Assembly: GCA_036170535.1 (NCBI GenBank)
Contig: JAVHPJ010000044.1
Location: forward strand, 1-64,000
DNA from: SSF53 sp036170535
Lineage (GTDB): Bacteria > Spirochaetota > Leptospiria > Leptospirales > Leptonemataceae
Length of the DNA stretch: 64,000 bases
Reading direction: 5' to 3'
In this document: positions 44,447 through 51,686 of the stretch, piece after piece
How the letters are laid out: each line of letters opens with the position of its first letter
Position numbering within the stretch: position 1 is the stretch's first letter
Made by a program: the position numbers and the translations under genes
Notes under the pieces: model-generated
Database searches by the model: none
The model's input: only the letters and a program-made list of their open reading frames with translations
What the model was told of the DNA's origin: nothing

Positions 44447-44951
44447 CCTCGGGACTGCCGCTGAAATAAAACGTGCGGCCCATCACGTAGCCGTCGGTCA
44501 TGCAAGTCGCTTCCACGCTCACGCTTTTAAAGAAGGGCTCGTGAATCACGTCGCTGGCCTGCCAGGCTGCGGCGGAACAACTGATGCCAGGATCGTATTC
44601 GGTCGCTGCGAGTCGGGCTTTTAAGATTAAGACGCGCTCATCAATCGGGTAACTTTCCCACTCGAGCCGCAGCCGGGCGCGCCCGTCTTTCACCTGCAGC
44701 GTAATGGTGCGTGCATTTTTGGCGACTCGCGCCGGATCGAGCGGCAGGGCGGCGCGGATGACGTCGTAGTTCCGACGATAGTCGCCGGGCAGTTCGGCCG
44801 GTTTTTCGTTCAGGTTCGATATTTCCTGCGTGGCGTCGTAAACGCCGCCCAACGGCCCCGGCGTCCCGGTTGGAGCGGACGGCCCGCAAAGAGCAAGGCT
44901 GACAGCCGCGGTTGCGGCAAGGGCAAGGGCAAGCTGGCGGAGTGAAAACAT
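44376..44951 (-). CDS. Putative lipoprotein
   Basis: 191 residues. MFSLRQLALALAATAAVSLA followed by LC makes a lipoprotein signal peptide, with Cys at residue 22 in a spirochaete-tolerated lipobox. The mature protein has two further cysteines (ISCSAAAW, EATCMTDG) likely in a disulfide, and a beta-rich look. No family known to me. It is the last gene of a minus-strand run (crotonase, membrane protein, alpha/beta-fold protein, lipoprotein) and its 3' end overlaps the convergent gene by 71 bases. Confidence 0.65.
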   Translation of the reverse strand: MFSLRQLALALAATAAVSLALCGPSAPTGTPGPLGGVYDATQEISNLNEKPAELPGDYRRNYDVIRAALPLDPARVAKNARTITLQVKDGRARLRLEWESYPIDERVLILKARLAATEYDPGISCSAAAWQASDVIHEPFFKSVSVEATCMTDGYVMGRTFYFSGSPEVNAPAKADGVLHVSPRESVTIEP

Positions 44952-45002
44952 GTCTTTCTGGCGCTGCGGCGGCGCCGCCGGTCAATAGCTTTTCCGACAC
45001 TT

Positions 45003-45923
45003 TCAGGGCGCTGGCGCTGGCGCGGGCGCGACGGAAGGGTTCGGCTCCGCCGCCGGTGCCTCGGGCGAATTGGCCTGCGGATTTATAAGAAAGCGGCGCA
45101 AGGCGTCCTGCGCCGCCTCGGAATCGTACAGCAAGCCAAAGCCGCGTCCCGCGCGCTCCGTGCGAAACAGGCTCGATCGCGTCAGCGCACTTTGCAAGCC
45201 GGCCAACCGATACGCGTGCTGATCCGATTCGATAATCAGCACCGGCGTCCGGCTGTGGACCGCGACAAGCTCGCGCATATCCCGGAAGAAGAATTTTGGA
45301 TCGGGACGCAGCGCTGCGATGCACCGCACCCCGGGTAACTCTTCCGTGAGCGCAAGATTGGAATGAAAGTCGCCGGCGACCAAACACACATGTTCGATGG
45401 CGAGTCGCATTGCGGCGGCATTTTCCTGCACTGCCGCAAGCGCGGTCCAGTAGTCGAGGGCGATGCGGCGACTGGTCTCGTAATTGCGCACGAGCGCGGC
45501 GGGATCTTCCCGCCCGCGCAGAGGATTGGGCGCGTCCGGCAAAGAACCGCGCACGGAAACCACGGCCGAATGCAGGTCGGGTCGCAGACTGCGGATTAAC
45601 TGCAGCAGGCGTTCGTCGCGCGCTGAGGCGCCGTAGTCCGGAACAAACACCGCCAGCGGGGCGGAGATCTTCTGGGCCGGATAAAATTCCACGCGGACCG
45701 GGTAACCGTCGAGGGCCGGCGTAGTCCATTCCCAACGTCCGGGGCGCGCTGTAACGTCGTTCCAGGTGCGATGTAACGAGTAGTTATCCGGCGTGGCTTC
45801 GGTGCGCTGTCGGGTTGGGGGCCTCGGCTCGGCCGGCTGGGCGAAAACGGGCGCGTGTACAACCAGGCAGCACAGCGCCAGCGGGCCGGCGACAATTCGA
45901 GTGTTGCGCCGCGCCGCGTTCAT
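45003..45923 (-). CDS. Exported alpha/beta-hydrolase-like protein lacking a clear nucleophile
   Basis: 306 residues with signal peptide (GPLALCCLVVHAPVFAQ). The layout LAVFVPDYGASARDERLLQL, then a helix, then VCLVAGDFHSNLAL resembles an alpha/beta-hydrolase fold with the nucleophile elbow replaced by GDFHSN, so no GxSxG is present. A late PVLIIESDQHAYRLA fits the strand carrying the acid residue. The C-terminal tail is proline/alanine-rich (PNPSVAPAPAPAP). It may be a non-catalytic or alternative-chemistry member; assignment by fold pattern only. Seven bases after the preceding gene on the same strand. Confidence 0.5.
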   Translation of the reverse strand: MNAARRNTRIVAGPLALCCLVVHAPVFAQPAEPRPPTRQRTEATPDNYSLHRTWNDVTARPGRWEWTTPALDGYPVRVEFYPAQKISAPLAVFVPDYGASARDERLLQLIRSLRPDLHSAVVSVRGSLPDAPNPLRGREDPAALVRNYETSRRIALDYWTALAAVQENAAAMRLAIEHVCLVAGDFHSNLALTEELPGVRCIAALRPDPKFFFRDMRELVAVHSRTPVLIIESDQHAYRLAGLQSALTRSSLFRTERAGRGFGLLYDSEAAQDALRRFLINPQANSPEAPAAEPNPSVAPAPAPAP

Positions 45924-45929
45924 GCAGAC

Positions 45930-46799
45930 TTACTGGCCCGCGGCGATGGAACCGCGCAGGTAGCGCTTCGCCAGATCAAAGCGCATGCCCTCGATCGATT
46001 CACGCTTGCCATCCAGCAAAAATTCCACCGAGCTCGCATCCGCTGAATAGCGAAAAATCGAAGCTGTATAAGCGGTAAAAAATTCATCCATAAAAAGCAG
46101 GCGTTGCTCGGCCGCGTCGCGTCGGCTCAAAAGAAACTCCGCCAGCTCCTGTTCGATAGTTTCGCGCCGTAGATCGACGATTACGCGCGTTTTGCCGCCG
46201 GCCGGCAGGCGCCAGATTTTGCGTATCGCCTGGCCAAAGTCGGGCAGCGGTTCCACGTCGCTGTAAGCCAGCGAGCGATCCTGCACGCCGACTTCCTGGG
46301 GCAGGGCGATTAAAGTGGCGAGCCGGCGCAGCTCGCCTTCCGCGTCGCCGTCGCGATAGAAGGGACGTTCCATCGGCACCAGTCCCTGACCGCTGCGATT
46401 GGCGCCGTAGATCTGGACGACTTCGCGCCCGTCGCGCGAGGGATGTTCAAAGCCAACGAATGGAATCAGCAGATTGTACGGACTGGAACCGGCGAGTCCG
46501 AAAAAGCCGACGAATACAACGACGATCGACCAGAGCACTGTGTGATAGCGCGTGTCCGGATTGACAGCCAGACTCTGGAAGTACGCTTTTAATGCGGTAA
46601 TGGCGCTCCGAAAGTTCGCCGGCGTGTTGAGAGCGGCGCTGCGTAGCGCGCCGGGCGTGCGCCGCGCGTAGTCGGCTGCGCTGCGCCCGAGTTCGACCGC
46701 GCTCGAGCGCAGGTCTTCGCGGCGAACTTGTTTTGCGCGGTTTAATGCGGTGCGCAGCGACTCGCTTGCCCGATTGCGCCAGTGTGAAATTGAATTCAT
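45930..46799 (-). CDS. Single-pass membrane protein, possible GerMN-like domain
   Basis: 289 residues. The N-terminal 80 residues are charged and cytoplasmic, followed by one membrane segment (TVLWSIVVVFVGFFGLA) and an extracytoplasmic domain of about 180 residues. That domain has the run ELRRLATLIALPQEVG, TRVIVDLRRETIEQ and a final VEFLLDGKRESIEG, a pattern like GerMN/LpqB-type domains that bind cell-wall material. The match is by eye and weak. The crotonase gene lies just upstream and the alpha/beta-fold gene downstream on the same strand. Confidence 0.5.
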   Translation of the reverse strand: MNSISHWRNRASESLRTALNRAKQVRREDLRSSAVELGRSAADYARRTPGALRSAALNTPANFRSAITALKAYFQSLAVNPDTRYHTVLWSIVVVFVGFFGLAGSSPYNLLIPFVGFEHPSRDGREVVQIYGANRSGQGLVPMERPFYRDGDAEGELRRLATLIALPQEVGVQDRSLAYSDVEPLPDFGQAIRKIWRLPAGGKTRVIVDLRRETIEQELAEFLLSRRDAAEQRLLFMDEFFTAYTASIFRYSADASSVEFLLDGKRESIEGMRFDLAKRYLRGSIAAGQ

Positions 46800-46822
46800 C
46801 GCTCAGGTACTCCAGAAATAAT

Positions 46823-47638
46823 TCAGTGAAACCAGAAACGGGCGCCGCTGTTGAAGCGCGCCACGCCCTGCTTGAGACTTTCGCTGCGCATCACGGGGTA
46901 AAGATTGCGCGCTTCCACCTGCAGGGCTTGCTCAATCGACAGATGATACCCGTCCAGAGCGGAACCCAGGTCGGCGAAGAGTGCGTCGCGCGGTTGGGCG
47001 CAGATTTGTTCGGCCATGCGCCGCGCACGTGCGAGTCCGCGGCCTTTCTCCGCCAGTTCCCAAACCAGACCGATTTCGTACGCGCGCTGGGCGCGAATGC
47101 GCTGCCCGGTGATGATGAGCGGCAACGCGTTGGCGAGGCCCAGGAGACGCGGCAGATACACCGTGCCGCCGTCTACGAGGGGGACGCCCCAACGTCGGCA
47201 TGCGACGGAGAACAGCGCCTGCTTTTCGGCGATGCGAATATGACCGTGACAGAAGAGTTCCAGACCGCCGGCGTACGTGTAGCCCTGACTGACCGTAATC
47301 ACCGGCTTGCGTTGCACGATGCGCGAACCTCCCAGGGGTCCGAGGCCGTGCTGCACATTGTGTTCGATCTCCGCGTCGTCTGCGTAGATGTTGACGAGTT
47401 CTTCCAGCGCCGTGAGATCCGCGCCGGAGCAAAAGGACTTATCGCCGGCGCCGTGCAGGATTGCGACGGTGAGTTCGTCATCGTCGTGGAAACGGCGCCA
47501 CGCCTCGGTGAAGAGCCGCGCAGTTTCGCCGTTAACACAGTTGTGCACCTCCGGCCGATTCAGCGTGATCTGAAAGATCTTGCCGCCTTCGGCCGGGAGA
47601 ACCTGCGTGATGAGGGGCTGTAGGGCGCCCGCGGACAT
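46823..47638 (-). CDS. Enoyl-CoA hydratase/isomerase (crotonase) family protein
   Basis: About 271 residues from ATG 47638; the frame opens earlier but without family similarity. ITLNRPEVHNCVNG is the N-terminal crotonase motif and KSFCSGADLTALEE the first oxyanion-hole segment; the second is near YTYAGGLELFCHGHIRIA. The Glu pair of true hydratases is not obvious (GVPLVDGGTVYLPRL has Asp), so it may be an isomerase or decarboxylase-type member. It heads a four-gene minus-strand run whose other products are envelope proteins. Confidence 0.87.
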   Translation of the reverse strand: MSAGALQPLITQVLPAEGGKIFQITLNRPEVHNCVNGETARLFTEAWRRFHDDDELTVAILHGAGDKSFCSGADLTALEELVNIYADDAEIEHNVQHGLGPLGGSRIVQRKPVITVSQGYTYAGGLELFCHGHIRIAEKQALFSVACRRWGVPLVDGGTVYLPRLLGLANALPLIITGQRIRAQRAYEIGLVWELAEKGRGLARARRMAEQICAQPRDALFADLGSALDGYHLSIEQALQVEARNLYPVMRSESLKQGVARFNSGARFWFH

Positions 47639-47732
47639 TGTCAGGACCGTACCGCCGTTTGCGACGCCCCGGCAACAGAAAAATGGGCGCATTCGCGCTT
47701 GCCGGATGGGCCTGGGATCGCAGTTTGCCAGT

Positions 47733-48611
47733 ATGAAATCGGGCGCAGGCGCAAACGAGCCAACGAAAAAGACTGGAGCGATGCTCAAACGTCGCTGGCA
47801 GGGCGATCGGCGCCGGGCGGCGGAGGCGGTCATTGCGCTGGCGCTGGCGACCCTGACGATCGCCTTCGTGTTGATGATTGCGGGCAGTTCGCGCAAACCC
47901 GCCTGTCCGGTTGTTTCGGCGGAATGTCCGGACGCCTCGCCTGGATTTCAGCAGGCGCTGTTGTGGTTCGAACTGATGCGCTCGCGCGACGAGTTGAAGC
48001 CCATGCTCGGCGATCCGACGACAGCGGCCGGCCAGGACCTGCGCGCGGCGATGAATCGCGTGAATTATATCGATTTTGTCTTCATGATCGCGTATCCGGC
48101 GCTGAATCTCGCACTGCTCGTCTACGTCGGTTTTTTGTGCAAAGAGGCCGGATTTCGCCGTACCGGTCCGCGACTGTTTGCGGCTCTGGGCGGGGCGCTT
48201 GCGCTGTCGATGTTCATTGGCGACGCGCTGGAAAACCTGGCGTTGCTCCGGATTGCCGCCGCGCCCGTGATCGCCGATATCCCGGATCGAGTGATTCGCA
48301 GCCTGCAGTTGTGGACCGACGTGAAGTGGACCGCGCTATTTATCGCGAGTTTCCTCCTGGGCGGAGGCTATCTGGCAAGCGGACTCAAAGGCGGGCGCTA
48401 TCTCTTCGCAGCGTGTTCGCTGGTCCCTTTTGCGGCCGGCGCGCTCGGACTGGTCGGTCTGTATTACACCGTTCTGCCGGAGCGGGACTATCGATTTCTG
48501 GTCGAACACGCCGCCTCCCTGATGGCGCTGGCGTGGATCGTCGGTCTCGTGGACGCGATCTTCGAGGTGCGCGCGGCGCGTCGGGCGGCAAAAGCGGCCG
48601 GTTCGACTTGA
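47733..48611 (+). CDS. Integral membrane protein, unknown function
   Basis: About 292 residues if started at ATG 47733; ATG 47781 is an alternative, neither with a good ribosome site. About five or six membrane segments (for example AVIALALATLTIAFVLMIAG, FVFMIAYPALNLALLVYVG). A loop after the first segment has two cysteines (ACPVVSAECPD). No transporter or enzyme motif. Divergent from the crotonase gene and ending 64 bases before tRNA-Thr. Confidence 0.65.
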   Translation: MKSGAGANEPTKKTGAMLKRRWQGDRRRAAEAVIALALATLTIAFVLMIAGSSRKPACPVVSAECPDASPGFQQALLWFELMRSRDELKPMLGDPTTAAGQDLRAAMNRVNYIDFVFMIAYPALNLALLVYVGFLCKEAGFRRTGPRLFAALGGALALSMFIGDALENLALLRIAAAPVIADIPDRVIRSLQLWTDVKWTALFIASFLLGGGYLASGLKGGRYLFAACSLVPFAAGALGLVGLYYTVLPERDYRFLVEHAASLMALAWIVGLVDAIFEVRAARRAAKAAGST

Positions 48612-48675
48612 CGCCCAGGGGCCGGCGTGGTTTCGAGTCTATTCTGTCTGTGGCGGGCGACCCCGCAGTAGATCG

Positions 48676-48748
48676 GCTGCCTTAGCTCAGTTGGTAGAGC
48701 GGCTGACTTGTAATCAGCAGGTCGTGGGTTCGATCCCTACAGGCAGCA
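48676..48748 (+). tRNA. tRNA-Thr (UGU)
   Basis: 73 bases form a full cloverleaf: acceptor GCTGCCT/AGGCAGC with discriminator A, D arm GCTC...GAGC, anticodon stem GCTGA/TCAGC with loop CTTGTAA (anticodon TGT) and T arm GTGGG TTCGATC CCTAC. CCA is not encoded. Confidence 0.95.
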
Positions 48749-48789
48749 CAGCCGGTTTCGCAGTTGGCGATCCCGGAGCATATTGAACC

Positions 48790-48871
48790 GGGCAGGTTCC
48801 CGAGCGGTCAAAGGGAGCAGACTGTAAATCTGCCGGCTACGCCTTCGAAGGTTCGAATCCTTCCCTGCCCA
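48790..48871 (+). tRNA. tRNA-Tyr (GUA)
   Basis: 82 bases with the long variable arm of a class II tRNA: acceptor GGGCAGG/CCTGCCC plus A, anticodon stem GCAGA/TCTGC with loop CTGTAAA (anticodon GTA), variable arm CGGCTACGCCTTC region and T arm GAAGG TTCGAAT CCTTC. CCA is not encoded. It follows tRNA-Thr by 41 bases, likely one transcript. Confidence 0.95.
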
Positions 48872-48881
48872 CAAGATTCTT

Positions 48882-48935
48882 CGCGCCCTCCGCGCCCTCC
48901 GCGCCCTCCGCGCCCTCCGCGCCCTCCGCGCCCTC
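48882..48935. repeat. Tandem repeat, six copies of a 9-base unit
   Basis: Six perfect copies of CGCGCCCTC directly after the tRNA-Tyr gene, plus a partial seventh. The array is in a non-coding gap before the flavoprotein gene. Confidence 0.9.
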
Positions 48936-49006
48936 CGCGATTCCCCCGCTACATCGCGAGCTTCGCGTTCCTCTTTTTCTGTAACCCGCGTCCCGCTTCC
49001 GCTTCT

Positions 49007-49020
49007 TAAGAATATTCTTA
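49007..49020. promoter_or_regulatory. Perfect 14-bp palindrome before the flavoprotein gene
   Basis: TAAGAATATTCTTA ends three bases before the GGAGG ribosome site of the next gene. It stands out as an A/T island in a GC-rich region; position over the translation start region fits a repressor operator. Confidence 0.45.
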
Positions 49021-49035
49021 TTTGGAGGCGCGCCC

Positions 49036-49944
49036 ATGTCTACGAAGTCGGACTACGAGGTTATAGTTGTGGGCGGCAGTTATGCGGGTCTGGCCGCCGC
49101 CCTGAGTCTGGGGCGCGCCCTGCGGCGCATCCTTGTTATTGATAGCGGCAAGCCCTGCAATCGCCAGACGCCCCATTCACATAACTTTCTGACGCGGGAC
49201 GGCGAAACGCCGGCGCACCTGGCCGCCATCGCGCGCGAACAGGTCTTGAAATATCCGAGCATCGAGCTGCTTGAGGACCGCGCTGTCAGCGGCGTCAGGC
49301 GGGACGGCGGATTTGAAATCGCAGTGGCCGGCGGCGCCACCGTGCGCGCCGAGCGTCTCCTCTTCGCCACGGGCGTGGAAGACATTCCGTTGCCGATCCC
49401 GGGCTTTACGGAGTGCTGGGGAAAATCCGTTCTGCACTGCCCGTACTGCCACGGCTACGAGGTGCATGGCGAGACCCTGGGCGTCATTGCCAACGGCGAC
49501 GATGCGTTTCATTTTGTACCGCTGCTGTACCAATGGAGTCCGAAGCTCACCCTGCTTTCCAACGGCCCCGCCGGACTCGGCGACGAACAGCGGCGCGCTT
49601 TCGCGAAACGCAATATTCCGATTGTGGAAGAGGAAATTATTGCGATCGAACATCAGGCAGGACAAATCGAACGCGTGCGTTTTCGCAGCGGCGCGAGTCA
49701 GGAGTTCAAGGCCGTGTTTGCGCGCGCTCCCTTTCGTCAGCATTGCTCCATTCCCGAGCAACTGGGCTGCGCGCTGGATGCAAACGGATTTATCGTCGTC
49801 AACGAGCTGCAGGCAACCACGCAGGCGGGCGTCTATGCCGCCGGCGACAATACGACGATGATGCGCTCGGTAGCCATTGCCGTTGCGGCGGGCAACAGAG
49901 CGGGCGCGTTTTTGAATCGAGATCTGGCTCTGGCGGCGTTCTGA
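49036..49944 (+). CDS. Thioredoxin-reductase-like NAD(P)/FAD-dependent oxidoreductase
   Basis: 302 residues; GGAGG at 49024-49028 fixes the ATG at 49036. The FAD-binding fold starts VIVVGGSYAGLAAALSLGRA, the redox-active pair is in VLHCPYCHGYEV (CxxC), and the C-terminal FAD motif is GVYAAGDNTTM. The typical GxGxxA NADPH site is degraded (LGVIANGDDAFHF), so the electron donor may not be NADPH, as in ferredoxin-dependent or standalone members of this subgroup. Preceded by a perfect palindrome, suggesting dedicated control. Confidence 0.88.
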   Translation: MSTKSDYEVIVVGGSYAGLAAALSLGRALRRILVIDSGKPCNRQTPHSHNFLTRDGETPAHLAAIAREQVLKYPSIELLEDRAVSGVRRDGGFEIAVAGGATVRAERLLFATGVEDIPLPIPGFTECWGKSVLHCPYCHGYEVHGETLGVIANGDDAFHFVPLLYQWSPKLTLLSNGPAGLGDEQRRAFAKRNIPIVEEEIIAIEHQAGQIERVRFRSGASQEFKAVFARAPFRQHCSIPEQLGCALDANGFIVVNELQATTQAGVYAAGDNTTMMRSVAIAVAAGNRAGAFLNRDLALAAF

Positions 49945-49987
49945 GTTTCGCGAAGGGCGCGCCTCGATCTTTTTTCGCTCAGAGTAA

Positions 49988-50009
49988 TACTAAGGTGTTG
50001 ACCTAAGTA
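49988..50009. promoter_or_regulatory. Near-palindromic candidate ArsR operator
   Basis: TACTAAGGT (49988-49996) and ACCTAAGTA (50001-50009) match as an inverted repeat at eight of nine positions around GTTG. The site lies 15 bases before the arsR start codon, consistent with autoregulation of the operon. Confidence 0.5.
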
Positions 50010-50024
50010 TATCCGGCGCACACA

Positions 50025-50372
50025 GTGGCCCCGAAAATGGCCGCCGCGCCTTCCATCGACGACGTCTTTCGCGCCCTGGCTGATCCCACGCGCCGGCGAG
50101 TGCTGGAGCGACTCAGCACAGGCCCGGCATCGGTCAGCGATCTCGCAGAGCCCTTTGCCATGGCCCTGCCGTCTTTTGTGCAGCATCTGGGCGTGCTGGA
50201 AGAAAGCGGTCTGGTGCGATCGAAAAAGCGCGGGCGTGTGCGCATCTATCGCCTGGAGGCGAAACGCATGAAGCAGGCCGAAGACTGGCTCGCCCGTCAG
50301 CGCACGCATTGGGAGCGGCGCCTGGATCAACTCGACGCGTATTTATTAGAAATGAAGGAGCGAAAAAAATGA
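50025..50372 (+). CDS. ArsR family transcriptional regulator
   Basis: About 115 residues from GTG 50025 (ATG at 50037 is possible). Winged helix: DDVFRALADPTRRRVLERLS, SVSDLAEPFAMALPSFVQHL and a wing KKRGRVRIYRLE. The metal-binding cysteines of ArsR/SmtB sensors are absent; this is the subgroup encoded with SRPBCC (AHSA1) proteins. Its stop overlaps the ATG of that partner by four bases, and a near-palindrome lies just upstream, so an autoregulated two-gene operon is likely. Confidence 0.92.
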   Translation: MAPKMAAAPSIDDVFRALADPTRRRVLERLSTGPASVSDLAEPFAMALPSFVQHLGVLEESGLVRSKKRGRVRIYRLEAKRMKQAEDWLARQRTHWERRLDQLDAYLLEMKERKK

Positions 50373-50860
50373 AATCAGCAGCTGGATTGTATAAACCAGA
50401 CCCGAATCTGGATCTTGTGCTGGATCGCACTGTGGACGTCCCGCGCGAAATGGTCTGGGCCGCCTGGACCCAACCTGAACACATTGTGCACTGGTTTACA
50501 CCGGCGCCGTGGAAGACGATCGCGTGCGAAATTGATTTACGTGCGGGCGGGAAATTTAACACGACCATGCAATCGCCCGAGGGCGAAAACTACCCTAATT
50601 TTGGCTGCTTTCTTGAGGTTGTGCCGAACGAGCGGCTTGTGTTTACCGACGCGCTGATCGAAGGCTATCGGCCCACGGAAAAGCCCTTCATGACGGCGAT
50701 CCTCACGCTCGAATCGGCGGGCGCGGGCACGCGTTACGTCGCGACGGTGCTGCACCGCGACGAGGCGACGCGCAAGCAGCACGAAGAGATGGGTTTTTTT
50801 GGCGGCTGGGGGACGGCGCTCGATCAGTTGGTCGCGTATGTTAAGGCGAAGTTGATGTGA
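50369..50860 (+). CDS. SRPBCC (AHSA1/START-like) domain protein
   Basis: 163 residues from ATG 50369, which has GGAG eight bases upstream and overlaps the arsR stop. LDRTVDVPREMVWAAWTQPE and HIVHWFTPAPW are standard for AHSA1-type START domains, as is the C-terminal GWGTALDQLVAYV. The fold makes a hydrophobic pocket for small ligands; the ligand is unknown. The recurring arsR-SRPBCC pairing suggests a ligand-sensing or detoxifying unit. Confidence 0.92.
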   Translation: MKSAAGLYKPDPNLDLVLDRTVDVPREMVWAAWTQPEHIVHWFTPAPWKTIACEIDLRAGGKFNTTMQSPEGENYPNFGCFLEVVPNERLVFTDALIEGYRPTEKPFMTAILTLESAGAGTRYVATVLHRDEATRKQHEEMGFFGGWGTALDQLVAYVKAKLM

Positions 50861-50921
50861 GGGCGGGGCGGCTGTAGCGGAAGTCTTGCGCACTGCGGCA
50901 ACTTCCCCGAAAACAGGCCCC

Positions 50922-51686
50922 ATGAAGGTTCTTGTTGCGGGCGCCAGCGGGGCAACCGGCCGACTCTTGACTGCCGAGTTGCTTCGGCGCGGATGTAACG
51001 TCGTTGCGATTGTACGATCGCCCGACTCGTTGCCTGATTTTTCGCAATTCCGCGAGCAGTTGACGATTGTCCGCGCCGCGATTCTTGATTTGAGCGAAGT
51101 GGAACTCGCGCGGCACGTTGCGGGTTGCGATGCGGCGGCGTCCTGTCTGGGGCACAACCTGAGTTTGCAGGGCATCTACGGCCGCCCGCGCCGTCTGGTG
51201 ACCGATGCGACGCGCCGTCTCTGCAACGCGATTCGCGCAAATCATGCCAAAACGCGCACGAAATTTGTGCTTATGAATACGGCGGGCAATCGCAACCGTG
51301 ATCTGGCGGAGCCGATTTCCTGGGGCGAAAGGGCGGCGCTCGGTTTGATTCGCCTACTAGTGCCGCCGCACAGCGACAACGAACAAGCGGCGGAGTATTT
51401 GCGGAGCTGCGTGGGCCGGGCTGATTCCAGGATCGAGTGGGTTGTAGTACGTCCGGACACGTTGACAGATGCCGCCGTGGTTAGCGACTACACGGTGCAT
51501 GCTTCGCCGACTCGCAGCGCGATCTTTAACGCGGGTCAAACCAGTCGCGTCAACGTTGCTCATTTTATGGCGGAACTGATTACTGATGAGCGCGTATGGA
51601 ACGAATGGAAGGGGCGGATGCCGGTGATTTATGATGCGGGCGGCGGAGTAGCGGCGGCGTTGGTCTTACCGCCCGCGCGCCGTTAG
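50922..51686 (+). CDS. NAD(P)-binding protein, atypical short-chain dehydrogenase type
   Basis: About 254 residues from ATG 50922. MKVLVAGASGATGRLLTAEL is the Rossmann glycine motif of NmrA/NAD(P)H-binding-like proteins. The YxxxK of catalytic SDRs is not evident, so it may act as a sensor or on quinones or flavins. GCDAAASCLGHNLS and the helical C-terminal part fit the family. Its last 21 bases overlap the 3' end of the convergent Res gene, which marks the left edge of the defence island. Confidence 0.82.
   Translation: MKVLVAGASGATGRLLTAELLRRGCNVVAIVRSPDSLPDFSQFREQLTIVRAAILDLSEVELARHVAGCDAAASCLGHNLSLQGIYGRPRRLVTDATRRLCNAIRANHAKTRTKFVLMNTAGNRNRDLAEPISWGERAALGLIRLLVPPHSDNEQAAEYLRSCVGRADSRIEWVVVRPDTLTDAAVVSDYTVHASPTRSAIFNAGQTSRVNVAHFMAELITDERVWNEWKGRMPVIYDAGGGVAAALVLPPARR

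Noticed and set aside
48882..48935. CRISPR array
   Set aside because: The units are 9 bases and contiguous with no spacers, and no cas gene is nearby.
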